A stretch of 64,000 bases of DNA, from positions 1 through 64,000 of the forward strand of contig NZ_RDQN01000007.1 of assembly GCF_003703395.1 (NCBI RefSeq), in the 5' to 3' direction. Each line of letters opens with the position of its first letter. The first letter of the stretch is position 1. Below the pieces are notes generated by a model that saw nothing but the letters and a program-made list of their open reading frames with translations, made no database searches and was not told where the DNA came from. A program made the translations under genes and the position numbers. Origin of the DNA: Pseudoxanthomonas spadix. GTDB taxonomy: Bacteria > Pseudomonadota > Gammaproteobacteria > Xanthomonadales > Xanthomonadaceae. This document shows positions 9,068 through 17,455 of this stretch, in pieces.

Positions 9068-9736
9068 ATGGCCCTGCAGATCGCACCCGTGTTCGCCGTG
9101 CCGCTGGCGCAGGCCTTCCTGCCCGAGCCGCAGGCGCTGAATGCCGAACTCAGGCAGCTCCTTTTGGATCGGGAGGCCCAGGGCGGCAAGTATGCCAATG
9201 CCACCCCGTCGCTGAAGCAGCAGGCGGGCGTGTTCGAAAGCGACTTCGAGCTTTTTTCATGGCCCGAGCGATGCATCCAGCAGCTCAAGGCGTTCTGCTG
9301 GACCTCGCTGGGCGAGGCGCTGCGGGACGTCAATGGCTACTCCGCCGCCGAGATGCAGCGCATTGAGATCTTTTCCCACACCTGGTTTCATGTCACCCGC
9401 GATGGCGGGTTCACCGTCCTGCACACCCATCCGATGGCGTCCTGGTCGGGGGTGTACTGCGTGACTCCGGGGGCAAGCGTGGCCGATCGACCCGAGTCCG
9501 GCGTGCTTCGCTTCCATAACCCGCACTACTACAGCAATTACTTCATGGATGCCGGCAATGCACGGCAGCAGGCGCCGTATCACCATGGCACCTGGTCGAT
9601 CATGCTGCAGCCCGGCCAACTGGTGCTGTTTCCCTCATGGCTGCAGCACGAGGTGCTGCCGTTCTACGGCCATGACGAGCGCATCACCATCGCGTTCAAC
9701 TGCTGGTTCGGGATCAAGCCCGCGCTCCGGCGATAG
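9068..9736 (+). CDS. Putative 2OG-Fe(II) oxygenase, TIGR02466-like
   Basis: This 222-residue protein resembles the small 2-oxoglutarate/Fe(II)-dependent oxygenases of the 2OG-FeII_Oxy_5 type. The signature is seen as LHTHPMASWSGVYCV (candidate metal ligands His119 and His121), the FHNP turn, then LVLFPSWLQHEVLPF (His194) and ERITIAFN with Arg205, which would bind the 2-oxoglutarate carboxylate. Such enzymes hydroxylate amino-acid side chains or small metabolites; the target here is unknown. The start at 9068 is the first ATG after the receptor terminator, with no strong ribosome site. It is convergent with the TPR-sulfotransferase, and a long palindrome fills the gap. Confidence 0.82.
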   Translation: MALQIAPVFAVPLAQAFLPEPQALNAELRQLLLDREAQGGKYANATPSLKQQAGVFESDFELFSWPERCIQQLKAFCWTSLGEALRDVNGYSAAEMQRIEIFSHTWFHVTRDGGFTVLHTHPMASWSGVYCVTPGASVADRPESGVLRFHNPHYYSNYFMDAGNARQQAPYHHGTWSIMLQPGQLVLFPSWLQHEVLPFYGHDERITIAFNCWFGIKPALRR

Positions 9737-9925
9737 TCTCAGAGGCTGAGAAAAATTCGACCGCCGTAGCGAGAGCGCCGCCAAGCGTTCGTGACAAGGT
9801 GCGTTGGGGGCAAATCCGGGGAGTTTGGTGAGCCAAATGACCCGGATTTGCCCGCAGCGCGCCGCCGGCACGGGCGTTTGGCGACGGTCGCAGTAGGCGG
9901 GCGATTTTTTCTCAGCCTCTCAGTA
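9737..9925. repeat. 189-bp imperfect palindrome filling a convergent gap
   Basis: The whole gap is one imperfect palindrome centred near 9830. The outer arms share the core AGAGGCTGAGAAAAA (left at about 9739, right, inverted, ending about 9920). The inner arms GGGCAAATCCGGG (9808-9820) and CCCGGATTTGCCC (9841-9853) are perfect complements, with TTTGG and CCAAA at the loop. The right arm overlaps the TGA of the leftward sulfotransferase gene. It could be a MITE-like insertion or serve as a two-way transcription barrier; no T run suited to a classical terminator is seen. Confidence 0.8.
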
Positions 9926-11476
9926 CAGCGGCCGCAAGGCCTCGGCCAGCGGCCGCAGGTGCGCCTGGTAATGCTTCCACACCTGGCCCCGGTCGCGGCG
10001 CACGCCCTGCCTGGCCAGCGCCGCACTGGCGGTGGCGACCCGACCCGATTCGCGCTCCACCTCGGCCATGGAAGCCTGGTAGGACAACCCGCAGTATTCG
10101 GCGACGCGCTCGCCCACCGCCTGCGGGTCCGCCACCAGCTCGTCGTAGCTGACCTGCAGGATGCGGCCGGGCATCACCTCCATCCAGTGCCGCATGAGCC
10201 TGGCGTACTGCAGGTAGAAACCGGCCAGTTCTTCCTGCACGTAGGAATAGGTGGCGACGCCGGCAAACAGCGTCCTCAGGTTGGAGAAGCACGTATCCAT
10301 GGGATCGCGCACCAGGTTGATGATCCTGGCCTGCGGCAGCGCCCTGGCGATGAAGCCGGCGTTCCAGAAGTTCATCGGCAGTTTTTCGGTGAAGAAGGGC
10401 TTGCCCCGGCTCAGCCATTGCCCCGCCGAAGCGTAGCCTTTGGCCACCGCATCGTAATCCAGGCCGGCGGCACGTTCGACGATCTCGAAGTCAAGCCGGT
10501 TGGCGTACTGGCGGTTGGCGGCCAGCTGCATCTGCGCATCGAACGAACCGGTTTCTCCGGCATCGGCGACCTGCGAGTGGCCCGACAGCATGCGCTCCAG
10601 CAACGTGGTGCCGGAGCGGTGCATGCCGAGTATGAAGATGGGGACCGCCGGCTGGTGGACACCACTGGCCGCTTCCACGAAGGACCGGTCGCAACGCTCG
10701 ATCAAGGCGTCGACCAGGCGTGCATCGTCGCGGGGCACGTATTGCACGTGGCTGCGCTTCACCCGGCAGCCGCGCTCCAGCGCCTTCCATGCTTCCTCGT
10801 AATCGCCCAGGTCATGCAGCTCCTTGTGCAGCGCGTAGCACAGGTATGCCTCGCCTTCCTTGCCCGGGTTGGCTTCCTTGACCTGGCGCCGCAGGCGGTC
10901 GACATGATTGGCCTGGCGCGTCTGGGTGCGCACGCTCGCCAGCATCCATGAGTTCTGGTACAGCCTGGGATCGGCCACCAGCGAGGCTTCGTAGCACTGC
11001 TCGGCCTGCTCGGGTTCGCCGGAGAACAGGTGCAGGTTGCCGCGCACGTAGAGGATCGCCGCGTTGTTCGGGTCGCGCGCCACGCCGCGTTGGGCCATGC
11101 GCACCGCGGCCGGGTGTGCGCCGATCGAACTGAGCATGACCACGCCGCGGGCGACCACCGGGACCGGCGCCTGTTCGGCGAACCGCGCATCGGAGAGGCA
11201 CTGTTCCAGCGCGGCAAATTCATTGAAGAAACGCAGGCGCTGGGCCAGTGCGTAGATCAGCGCCGGATTGCCCGGACGCTGCGCCCATGCGGCCATGATG
11301 GCTTCATGCGCCTGCACATGCCGCCCCTGCGTGCTCAGCACACTGGAAAGCCCGATCAACGAAGGCACGTGCGACCGGTCGCTGGCAAGCGCGCGTCGAT
11401 AGGCGCGCTCGGCTGCGTCCCACTGCTTGCGATCCACCGCCTTTTCCGCTTCCACCCACAACTGATGAGCTGCCAC
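9920..11476 (-). CDS. TPR-containing sulfotransferase
   Basis: This 518-residue protein joins an N-terminal helical TPR region (about residues 1-250) to a PAPS-dependent sulfotransferase domain. The 5'-phosphosulfate loop is GMHRSGTTLLERML near 284-297, and the 3'-phosphate site is LVRDPMDTCFSNLR with Arg390 and Ser398. These are the two signatures of the Sulfotransfer family. It would move sulfate from PAPS to a hydroxyl or amine of a carbohydrate, lipid or protein; TPRs usually bind a protein, so a protein or glycoprotein substrate is plausible. There is no signal peptide, so it acts in the cytoplasm. The start is GTG at 11476 with a weak ribosome site. Its stop lies inside the terminal arm of the palindrome. 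Confidence 0.88.
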   Translation of the reverse strand: MAAHQLWVEAEKAVDRKQWDAAERAYRRALASDRSHVPSLIGLSSVLSTQGRHVQAHEAIMAAWAQRPGNPALIYALAQRLRFFNEFAALEQCLSDARFAEQAPVPVVARGVVMLSSIGAHPAAVRMAQRGVARDPNNAAILYVRGNLHLFSGEPEQAEQCYEASLVADPRLYQNSWMLASVRTQTRQANHVDRLRRQVKEANPGKEGEAYLCYALHKELHDLGDYEEAWKALERGCRVKRSHVQYVPRDDARLVDALIERCDRSFVEAASGVHQPAVPIFILGMHRSGTTLLERMLSGHSQVADAGETGSFDAQMQLAANRQYANRLDFEIVERAAGLDYDAVAKGYASAGQWLSRGKPFFTEKLPMNFWNAGFIARALPQARIINLVRDPMDTCFSNLRTLFAGVATYSYVQEELAGFYLQYARLMRHWMEVMPGRILQVSYDELVADPQAVGERVAEYCGLSYQASMAEVERESGRVATASAALARQGVRRDRGQVWKHYQAHLRPLAEALRPLY

Positions 11477-11570
11477 GACATCACCGCCTGATCATGATCG
11501 CCGAACGCTTCCGGCGCCCGGTTTGCCGGGGCCGACCGCTCGAATGCGCCATGGTATCTCGCAGTGAAAA

Positions 11571-11673
11571 CCAAAAACCGGGGTCAGAGTCGACTTTCTC
11601 CTGCAGTGCCGCCGAGCCCGGTGCAGGCGGGGAGAAAGTCGACTCTGACCCCGGTTTTGGACCCCGGTTTTGG
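11571..11673. repeat. Long hairpin repeat with GGGGTCAGAGTCGACTTT arms
   Basis: The left arm 11571-11601 and right arm 11631-11660 are complementary over about 29 bases apart from one extra A. Each carries GGGGTCAGAGTCGACTTTC. The interior holds a smaller CTGCA/TGCAG pair. A further direct copy of the arm end (ACCCCGGTTTTGG) sits at 11661-11673 and abuts the stop codon of tetR. The arm sequence is of the dispersed REP-like type I associate with RAYT transposases in gamma-proteobacteria; no transposase is nearby. Confidence 0.8.
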
Positions 11674-12273
11674 TCAGCTCGGAATCAGCACGGCGATCAT
11701 GTGGCTGACGTAATCCTCGAACTCCTCGTGCTGCATCCGCGGCTGGTGCAGCTGCAGCGACAGCTGCAGGAAGCCGACATAGGCCGCGTAGGCCAGCCGC
11801 GCCCGGTGCCGGGCATCGGTGCGGCCCAGGCCGGCCTGGCGGAACGAGGCGATCAGGTAGTCCAGGCGCCGCTGTGACACCCGCTGGATCACCGGCTGCA
11901 CCGCCGGGTGGTCCAGCGCCTTGAGCAGCTCGCTGTAAACAATGTGCGACTTGGCCTCGTGGGCGACCAGCAGGAACAGCTGGCGCAGGCGCTCGCGCGG
12001 GTCGGGCACCACTTCCAGGCTGCCGAACACGCTTTCCTGTTCCACCATTTCCCAGCGCTCCAGCGCCGCCTGCAGCAGCGCATCGCGGGAAGGGAAATGC
12101 CAGTAGAAGCTGCCCTTGGTCACGCCCAGGCGACGAGCGAGCGGTTCCACCGCGACCGCGGCGACGCCCTGTTCGGCGACCAGGTCCAGCGCGGCCTGGG
12201 CCCAGTCCTCGGCGCTCAGGCGCGGGGCACGGCTGGACGAAGTGGGACTGGGTGTGGCAGCGGAGGGGTTCAT
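11674..12273 (-). CDS. TetR-family transcriptional regulator
   Basis: This 199-residue repressor has a TetR N-terminal helix-turn-helix (about residues 22-65): a conserved WAQAALDLVAEQGV helix, then PLARRLGVTKGSFYWHFPSR, the classic TetR recognition helix. The C-terminal domain would bind a small ligand. The ATG at 12273 (MNPSAATP) is used; the frame continues upstream but that DNA is the promoter region shared with the divergent operon. The neighbours are an alpha/beta hydrolase and FadE, so the likely ligand is a fatty acid or acyl-CoA (inference). Repeated CCATAC half-sites lie in the shared promoter. Confidence 0.9.
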   Translation of the reverse strand: MNPSAATPSPTSSSRAPRLSAEDWAQAALDLVAEQGVAAVAVEPLARRLGVTKGSFYWHFPSRDALLQAALERWEMVEQESVFGSLEVVPDPRERLRQLFLLVAHEAKSHIVYSELLKALDHPAVQPVIQRVSQRRLDYLIASFRQAGLGRTDARHRARLAYAAYVGFLQLSLQLHQPRMQHEEFEDYVSHMIAVLIPS

Positions 12274-12283
12274 CGCGCCATTT

Positions 12284-12401
12284 AACCATACGCCAAAGCA
12301 TGTACAGGTATGTTTTATGCAAGGCAGCGGGGACGTCTTTCGATCAAACGCTTGTATGGTTTGACGCGGATTTCCAGGGTGGTCCATACTTATGCGTATG
12401 G
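12284..12401. promoter_or_regulatory. Divergent promoter with repeated CCATAC/GTATGG half-sites
   Basis: The gap between tetR and the hydrolase carries CCATAC at 12286-12291 and 12384-12389 and its complement GTATGG at 12354-12359 and 12396-12401. The last two form a perfect inverted pair with a 6-base spacer that covers the start codon of the hydrolase. This is the size and symmetry expected of a TetR-type operator, so both autoregulation and control of the operon are likely, though unproven. Confidence 0.5.
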
Positions 12402-13345
12402 TCAACGCCAAACCCACTGGAAAACAGCCGCAGGCGACCTTGGAGACGGTGCGCCTGACCGGGGCATGCGGCACTGGATTGAATGCGACCATGTTCCGGC
12501 CGCCAGCGGCGGCGGGTCAGCGGCCGGCGATCCTCTATACCCACGGCTTCGGCCAGAGCGGCGGTGCCTGGCGCAAGAGTGCGATGGCACTGGCCAGCCA
12601 GGGCCACGCCGGGCTGACCTACGACGCGCGCGGGCATGGCGATTCCCAGCGCAACGCGCCCGAGCTGCGCTACGACGCCGAACAGTTCGTCGACGACCTG
12701 ATCATCGTCGCCGGCGAACAGGCCGAGCCGCCGGTGCTGGTGGGGGCGTCGATGGGCGGGCTGTTCGGGCTGATCGCCGAAAGCCGCTGGCCGGGACTGT
12801 TCACGGCGCTGGTGCTGGTGGACATCACCCCGCACTGGGAGCAGGCCGGGCTGGCGCGCGTGCTGGAGTTCGCCACTGCGTTCCAGGACGGATTCGCGTC
12901 GCTTGAGCAGGCCGCCGACCTGGTCGCCGCCTACCTGCCTCACCGCCCGCGCCGCGCGGCGCAGGCGCTGGCCCCGCTGATGCGCCAGGACGCGGATGGC
13001 CGCTGGCGCTGGCACTGGGACATGCGCCTGATCGACGAACTGATCCGCGACAGCGCCCGCCACCAGGACGCCATCGCCGAGGCCGCACGCGGCGTCCGCT
13101 GTCCGGTCCTGCTGATCAGCGGCGGACGCAGCGAGCTGGTATCCGAAGACAACATCCGCACCTTTCGCTCGCTGGTGCCGCAGGCGCGGCACGTGCAACT
13201 GCCGCGCGCCGGGCACATGCTGGCCGGCGATGACAACGACGCATTCACCGACGCGGTGCTCGACTACCTGGGCACGCTGTCGCGCGCCCGGCACGCCCGC
13301 TTCTCCAACACCGACTTCGATCCTGCTTCCGGAGCACGCTCATGA
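12392..13345 (+). CDS. Alpha/beta hydrolase
   Basis: This 317-residue cytoplasmic hydrolase has the canonical alpha/beta fold markers: the oxyanion motif HGFG at 51-54, DARGHGDS near 78-85, the nucleophile elbow GASMGG with Ser120, and a C-terminal catalytic His275 in RAGHML. The family includes esterases, lipases and dehalogenases, so the substrate cannot be named. The start could be ATG 12392 or ATG 12398 (MRMV). Its stop overlaps the start of fadE by four bases (ATGA), so the two genes are translationally coupled. That points to release of acyl groups or handling of acyl intermediates ahead of beta-oxidation. Confidence 0.88.
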   Translation: MRMVNAKPTGKQPQATLETVRLTGACGTGLNATMFRPPAAAGQRPAILYTHGFGQSGGAWRKSAMALASQGHAGLTYDARGHGDSQRNAPELRYDAEQFVDDLIIVAGEQAEPPVLVGASMGGLFGLIAESRWPGLFTALVLVDITPHWEQAGLARVLEFATAFQDGFASLEQAADLVAAYLPHRPRRAAQALAPLMRQDADGRWRWHWDMRLIDELIRDSARHQDAIAEAARGVRCPVLLISGGRSELVSEDNIRTFRSLVPQARHVQLPRAGHMLAGDDNDAFTDAVLDYLGTLSRARHARFSNTDFDPASGARS

Positions 13346-15816
13346 GCATCCTGGTTCCGTTTCTCGCCGTGCTGCTGGCTGGCGGCCTGGCCGCCTACCA
13401 CCGCATGCGTCTGGCCACCTGGGCGGCGATCAGTGCCTGCGCGCTGGTCGCCTGCTGGCTGCTGGGCGCCAACGCCGCCGCCTGCATCGTCGCGGCGGTG
13501 ATCGTGGCGGCCATCACCGTGCCGCTGCTGCTGCCGCCGGTGCGCAAGGCGCTGGTCACCGCGCCAATACTGAAGTTCTTCCGCAGGGTGCTGCCGCCGC
13601 TGTCGCAGACCGAGCGCATCGCGCTGGAAACCGGCTCGGTCGGATTTGAAGGCGAGCTGTTCACCGGCGATCCGGACTGGCGCAAGCTACTCGATTATCC
13701 CAAGCCACAGCTCACCGCCGAGGAACAGGCCTTCCTCGATGGCCCGGTCGAGGAACTGTGCAGGATGATCGACGACTGGGACATCACCCACGTGCGCGCC
13801 GACCTGCCACCGGAAGTTTGGGATTTCGTCAGGCAGCACAGGTTCTTCGGCATGATCATCCCGAAGGAATTCGGCGGCCTGGGCTTCTCGGCGCTGATGC
13901 ACCACAAGGTGATCCAGAAGATCTCCTCGATCTCCTCGGTGGCCAGCTCCACGGTCGGGGTGCCCAATTCGCTGGGCCCGGGCGAACTGCTGGTCCATTA
14001 CGGCACCCAGGAACAGAAGGACTACTACCTGCCGCGCCTGGCGTCGGGCCTGGAAGTGCCCTGCTTCGGCCTGACCGGTCCGTTTGCCGGCTCCGATGCG
14101 ACCTCGATCCCCGACTACGGCATCGTACGCAAGGGCGAGTGGAACGGCGCCAACGTGCTGGGGGTCAGGCTCACCTTCGACAAGCGCTACATCACCCTGG
14201 CGCCGGTGGCCACGCTGATCGGCCTGGCCTTCCGCATGTACGACCCCGATGGCCTGCTCGGCGACACCCGGGACATCGGCATCACCCTGGCGCTGCTGCC
14301 GCGCGACACCCCGGGCGTGGACATCGGCCGCCGCCATTTCCCGCTCAACTCGCCGTTCCAGAACGGCCCGATCCACGGCAAGGACGTCTTCATCCCGCTG
14401 AGCCAGCTGATCGGTGGCGCGGACATGGCCGGCAAGGGCTGGAACATGCTCAACGAGTGTCTGGCCGTGGGTCGCTCGATCACCCTGCCTTCCACCGCCT
14501 CGGGCGGTGCCAAGTTCGGCGCGGTGGTCACCGGCAGCTATGCGCGCATCCGCAAGCAGTTCGGCCTGTCGATCGGCCGCTTCGAGGGCGTGGAAGAAGC
14601 CCTGGCCCGGATCGGCGGCAAGGCCTACGCGATCAGCGCGCTGGCCCAGGCCACCGCCGCAGCCGTGGACCGCGGCGATGTGCCGTCGGTGCCCTCGGCG
14701 ATCGCCAAGTACCACTGCACCACCATGGGCCGCGAGGTCGTCTCCGATGTGATGGACGTGGTCGGCGGCAAGGGCATCATCCTGGGGCCGAAGAACTTCG
14801 CCGGCCGCTCCTGGCAGGCCGCGCCGATCGGCATCACGGTCGAAGGCGCCAACATCATGACCCGCAGCCTGCTGATCTTCGGCCAGGGCGCGATCCTGTG
14901 CCACCCGTGGGTGATGAAGGAAATGAAGGCCGCACAGGACCCGGACCACGGCGCCGGCCTGGAAGCCTTCGACCGCAGCCTGTTCGGCCACATCGGCTTC
15001 GGCATCTCCAACGCAGTGCGTTCGTTCTGGTTCGGCCTGACCGCCGCGCGCATCGGCGCCGCGCCGGGCGATGCCTACACCAGGCGCTTCTTCCGCAAGC
15101 TGGATCGTTACTCGGCCAACCTGGCACTGATGGCCGACGTGTCGATGCTGCTGCTCGGCGGCAAGCTCAAGTTCAAGGAATCACTGTCCGGTCGCCTGGG
15201 CGACGTGTTGAGCCACATCTACATGACCAGCGCGATGCTCAAGCGCTACCACGACGATGGCGCCCCGCAGGCCGAACAACCGCTGCTGGCCTGGGCCTTC
15301 CACCACAGCGTGCATGAGATCGAACTGGCCCTGTCGGCGGCGCTGCGCAACTTCCCGGTGCGCCCGGTGGGCTGGCTGCTGTGGGCATTGATCTTCCCCT
15401 GGGGCCGCCGCGCCGAGGCGCCGGGCGATCGCCTGGGCCATCGCGTGGCCGCGCTGCTGATGGCGCCCAACGCCGCCCGCGACCAGCTGGCCGACGGGGT
15501 CTTCCTCACGCCCTGCGAGAACAACCCGGGCGGCCGCATCGCCAGCTACCTGGCCAAGGCCGTGGCCGCCGAGCCGGTGGAACGCAAGTTCATCAAGGCG
15601 CTCAAGACCAGGGGCATCCAGGCGCTGGACTTCTCCTCGCAGCTGGACGAGGCCGTGCGCGAGGGCCTGATCACCGCCGAGGAGCGCCTGCAGCTGGAAG
15701 AGCTGCGCACGCTGACCATGGACGCCATCAGCGTGGACGACTTCGATACCGAGGAACTGCGCTCGGCCGGCTATCGCCCCGGTCCGATCGGGGCCGCCTC
15801 GCGCGAAGCGGCGTAA
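13342..15816 (+). CDS. fadE: Acyl-CoA dehydrogenase FadE
   Basis: FadE catalyses the first step of beta-oxidation, FAD-dependent dehydrogenation of acyl-CoA to enoyl-CoA, at the inner membrane. The 824-residue length fits the large FadE class (the E. coli enzyme is about 814). Residues 1-70 contain two hydrophobic segments (VPFLAVLLAGGLAAY and ACIVAAVIVAAITVPLLLP). The core acyl-CoA dehydrogenase domain follows (FGMIIPKEFGGLGFSA, CFGLTGPFAGSDATSIPD), with a C-terminal DUF1974-like extension. It is coupled by ATGA overlap to the upstream hydrolase and is probably under the divergent TetR repressor. Confidence 0.95.
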   Translation: MSILVPFLAVLLAGGLAAYHRMRLATWAAISACALVACWLLGANAAACIVAAVIVAAITVPLLLPPVRKALVTAPILKFFRRVLPPLSQTERIALETGSVGFEGELFTGDPDWRKLLDYPKPQLTAEEQAFLDGPVEELCRMIDDWDITHVRADLPPEVWDFVRQHRFFGMIIPKEFGGLGFSALMHHKVIQKISSISSVASSTVGVPNSLGPGELLVHYGTQEQKDYYLPRLASGLEVPCFGLTGPFAGSDATSIPDYGIVRKGEWNGANVLGVRLTFDKRYITLAPVATLIGLAFRMYDPDGLLGDTRDIGITLALLPRDTPGVDIGRRHFPLNSPFQNGPIHGKDVFIPLSQLIGGADMAGKGWNMLNECLAVGRSITLPSTASGGAKFGAVVTGSYARIRKQFGLSIGRFEGVEEALARIGGKAYAISALAQATAAAVDRGDVPSVPSAIAKYHCTTMGREVVSDVMDVVGGKGIILGPKNFAGRSWQAAPIGITVEGANIMTRSLLIFGQGAILCHPWVMKEMKAAQDPDHGAGLEAFDRSLFGHIGFGISNAVRSFWFGLTAARIGAAPGDAYTRRFFRKLDRYSANLALMADVSMLLLGGKLKFKESLSGRLGDVLSHIYMTSAMLKRYHDDGAPQAEQPLLAWAFHHSVHEIELALSAALRNFPVRPVGWLLWALIFPWGRRAEAPGDRLGHRVAALLMAPNAARDQLADGVFLTPCENNPGGRIASYLAKAVAAEPVERKFIKALKTRGIQALDFSSQLDEAVREGLITAEERLQLEELRTLTMDAISVDDFDTEELRSAGYRPGPIGAASREAA

Positions 15817-15839
15817 GCACGCCGCTCAAGGTGGATCTG

Positions 15840-15866
15840 CAACGGCGGAGCTGGTGTCCGCCGTTG
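15840..15866. terminator. Hairpin between convergent fadE and transporter
   Basis: CAACGGCGGA (15840-15849) and TCCGCCGTTG (15857-15866) form a perfect 10-bp stem with a 7-base loop, 24 bases after the fadE stop. There is no T run, so it may stall rather than terminate; it could serve both convergent genes. Confidence 0.55.
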
Positions 15867-15981
15867 TGCTGTCTGCAGTCTTGCATGGCCCACCGCTGAA
15901 GCCCGATCCTCGCAGTCCGGCGCATGCCCGGTCGGAAAAAAACGCCGCCGGCTGCAGTGGGCACGGAGCTGGCTGCCACGA

Positions 15982-17298
15982 TCAAGACGTGTGCGGGCGC
16001 TCTGCCGGCAGCTTGCTGGCCTGGCGCAGCAGGCACAACGCACCGGCGGTCATGCCCGAGGCAACCACCAGCCCGGCACCGAAGACCACCTGCGAGCCGA
16101 ATGCCGACAGCAGCTTGTGCAACCACACAAAGCTCAGGTCACCGCCGCGGTAGATCACCGTGTCGATCGCCGCGCCGGCCTTGTAGCGCCACTCGCGCGG
16201 CACGCGGGTATAGATCGTCTCGCGTGCCGGCTTGGCCAACGAGAATTCGCCGGCGCGCGTGACCACCTGCACGATCGCCACCATCATCGGCAGCGGCGAG
16301 GCAGCCAGCGCCGCGTACCCCAGAATGATCGCCGCGCCCGGGATCAGCAGTGCCGGGGCGATGCCGTAGCGGGTTAGCAGCATGCGGGTGAGCAGTAGCT
16401 GCACCACCAGGGTCAGGCCGTTGACCGCCAGGTCGATGCCGGAAAAATAGCGCGTGCTCTGGTCGGCCGTGCTGAAGGCAGCGCGCGCGATGGCGGCCTG
16501 TTCGTTGTACAGCAGGGTGCCCACGCCGACGCCCGACACCACCATCACCGCCATCCAGCGCAGCAGCGGCTCGCGCGCGATCAGCTTTAGGCCGCCGAGG
16601 ATATCCCCGCCCATCGGCACCTCGCCGCTGGCCAGGTGGTGCGCCTGCTCGCGCTGCACCGCCCACCACCGCAGCCGGTAGATGCACAACAGGCACATCA
16701 GCAGGAAGCCGGCTGAAACCAGCATCAGGTTGGCGATACCGATCCGGTCCACCAGCAGCCGCGTCAGCAGCGGTCCGGCAAGCGCGCCCAGGGTGCCGGC
16801 CGCGCCGATGTAGCCGTAGCTGGCGCGTGCCTGGGCATCGCTGAAGACATCGGCCATGAAGCTCCAGAACACCGCCACCGCAAACAGGTTGAACACCGTG
16901 ATCCACAGGATGAAGGCCATCCCGCGCCCCGCGACGCCGCTGTCGAACATCACGTAGAAGCCCAACAGCGTGACGATGAAGAACCCGTACACCACCGGCA
17001 GGAACACCCGCCGCGGGAAGCGGCTCACCAGCGCGCCATACAGCGGCTGCAGCAGCAGCATGATCAGGAACACGCAGGTAAAGATCACCTGCAGCGTGAA
17101 GTCCTTCAGCGCCATGCCGCGCGCGGCGAAGAAGGCGATCATCTCCGGCGGGAAGATCGTGCGGATGTCATTGGACGAGGACATCGCCTCGCGCACTGGC
17201 CGCAGGATGTAGTACCCGGTGAGCAGGCAGAAGAAATACAGGAAGGCCCACGCCAGCGGCGGGGAGGCGCGCAGTGCCTGGCGGAAACGGCCGATCAT
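15982..17298 (-). CDS. MFS-type transporter, ATP/ADP carrier-like
   Basis: This 438-residue inner-membrane carrier has about 12 hydrophobic segments. The first, LYFFCLLTGYYILRPVREAM at residues 20-39, matches the start of the free-living bacterial relatives of ATP/ADP (NTP/NDP) antiporters, which carry a [S/G]YYILRP[VL]R[DE]EM motif. True nucleotide exchange is known for intracellular bacteria and plastids; for these shorter homologues the substrate is unknown. I start at the ATG 17298, directly before the first membrane segment; the frame continues 73 codons upstream with no membrane or domain character. An EamA transporter gene lies 157 bases upstream. Confidence 0.75.
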   Translation of the reverse strand: MIGRFRQALRASPPLAWAFLYFFCLLTGYYILRPVREAMSSSNDIRTIFPPEMIAFFAARGMALKDFTLQVIFTCVFLIMLLLQPLYGALVSRFPRRVFLPVVYGFFIVTLLGFYVMFDSGVAGRGMAFILWITVFNLFAVAVFWSFMADVFSDAQARASYGYIGAAGTLGALAGPLLTRLLVDRIGIANLMLVSAGFLLMCLLCIYRLRWWAVQREQAHHLASGEVPMGGDILGGLKLIAREPLLRWMAVMVVSGVGVGTLLYNEQAAIARAAFSTADQSTRYFSGIDLAVNGLTLVVQLLLTRMLLTRYGIAPALLIPGAAIILGYAALAASPLPMMVAIVQVVTRAGEFSLAKPARETIYTRVPREWRYKAGAAIDTVIYRGGDLSFVWLHKLLSAFGSQVVFGAGLVVASGMTAGALCLLRQASKLPAERPHTS

Positions 17299-17455
17299 CC
17301 CCGGACTGCCGGTGGCCTGGTTCACCGCGCGGCCGATCCCGACCGCTGCACAGACACCGACATGGGCGCGCACTCCAAGGCCATCACGCGCGCACGGTAG
17401 CCGATGCACTGCAACATCGCCAGACTGCGCACCGGCGAGCTCGCACGGTGACGGA

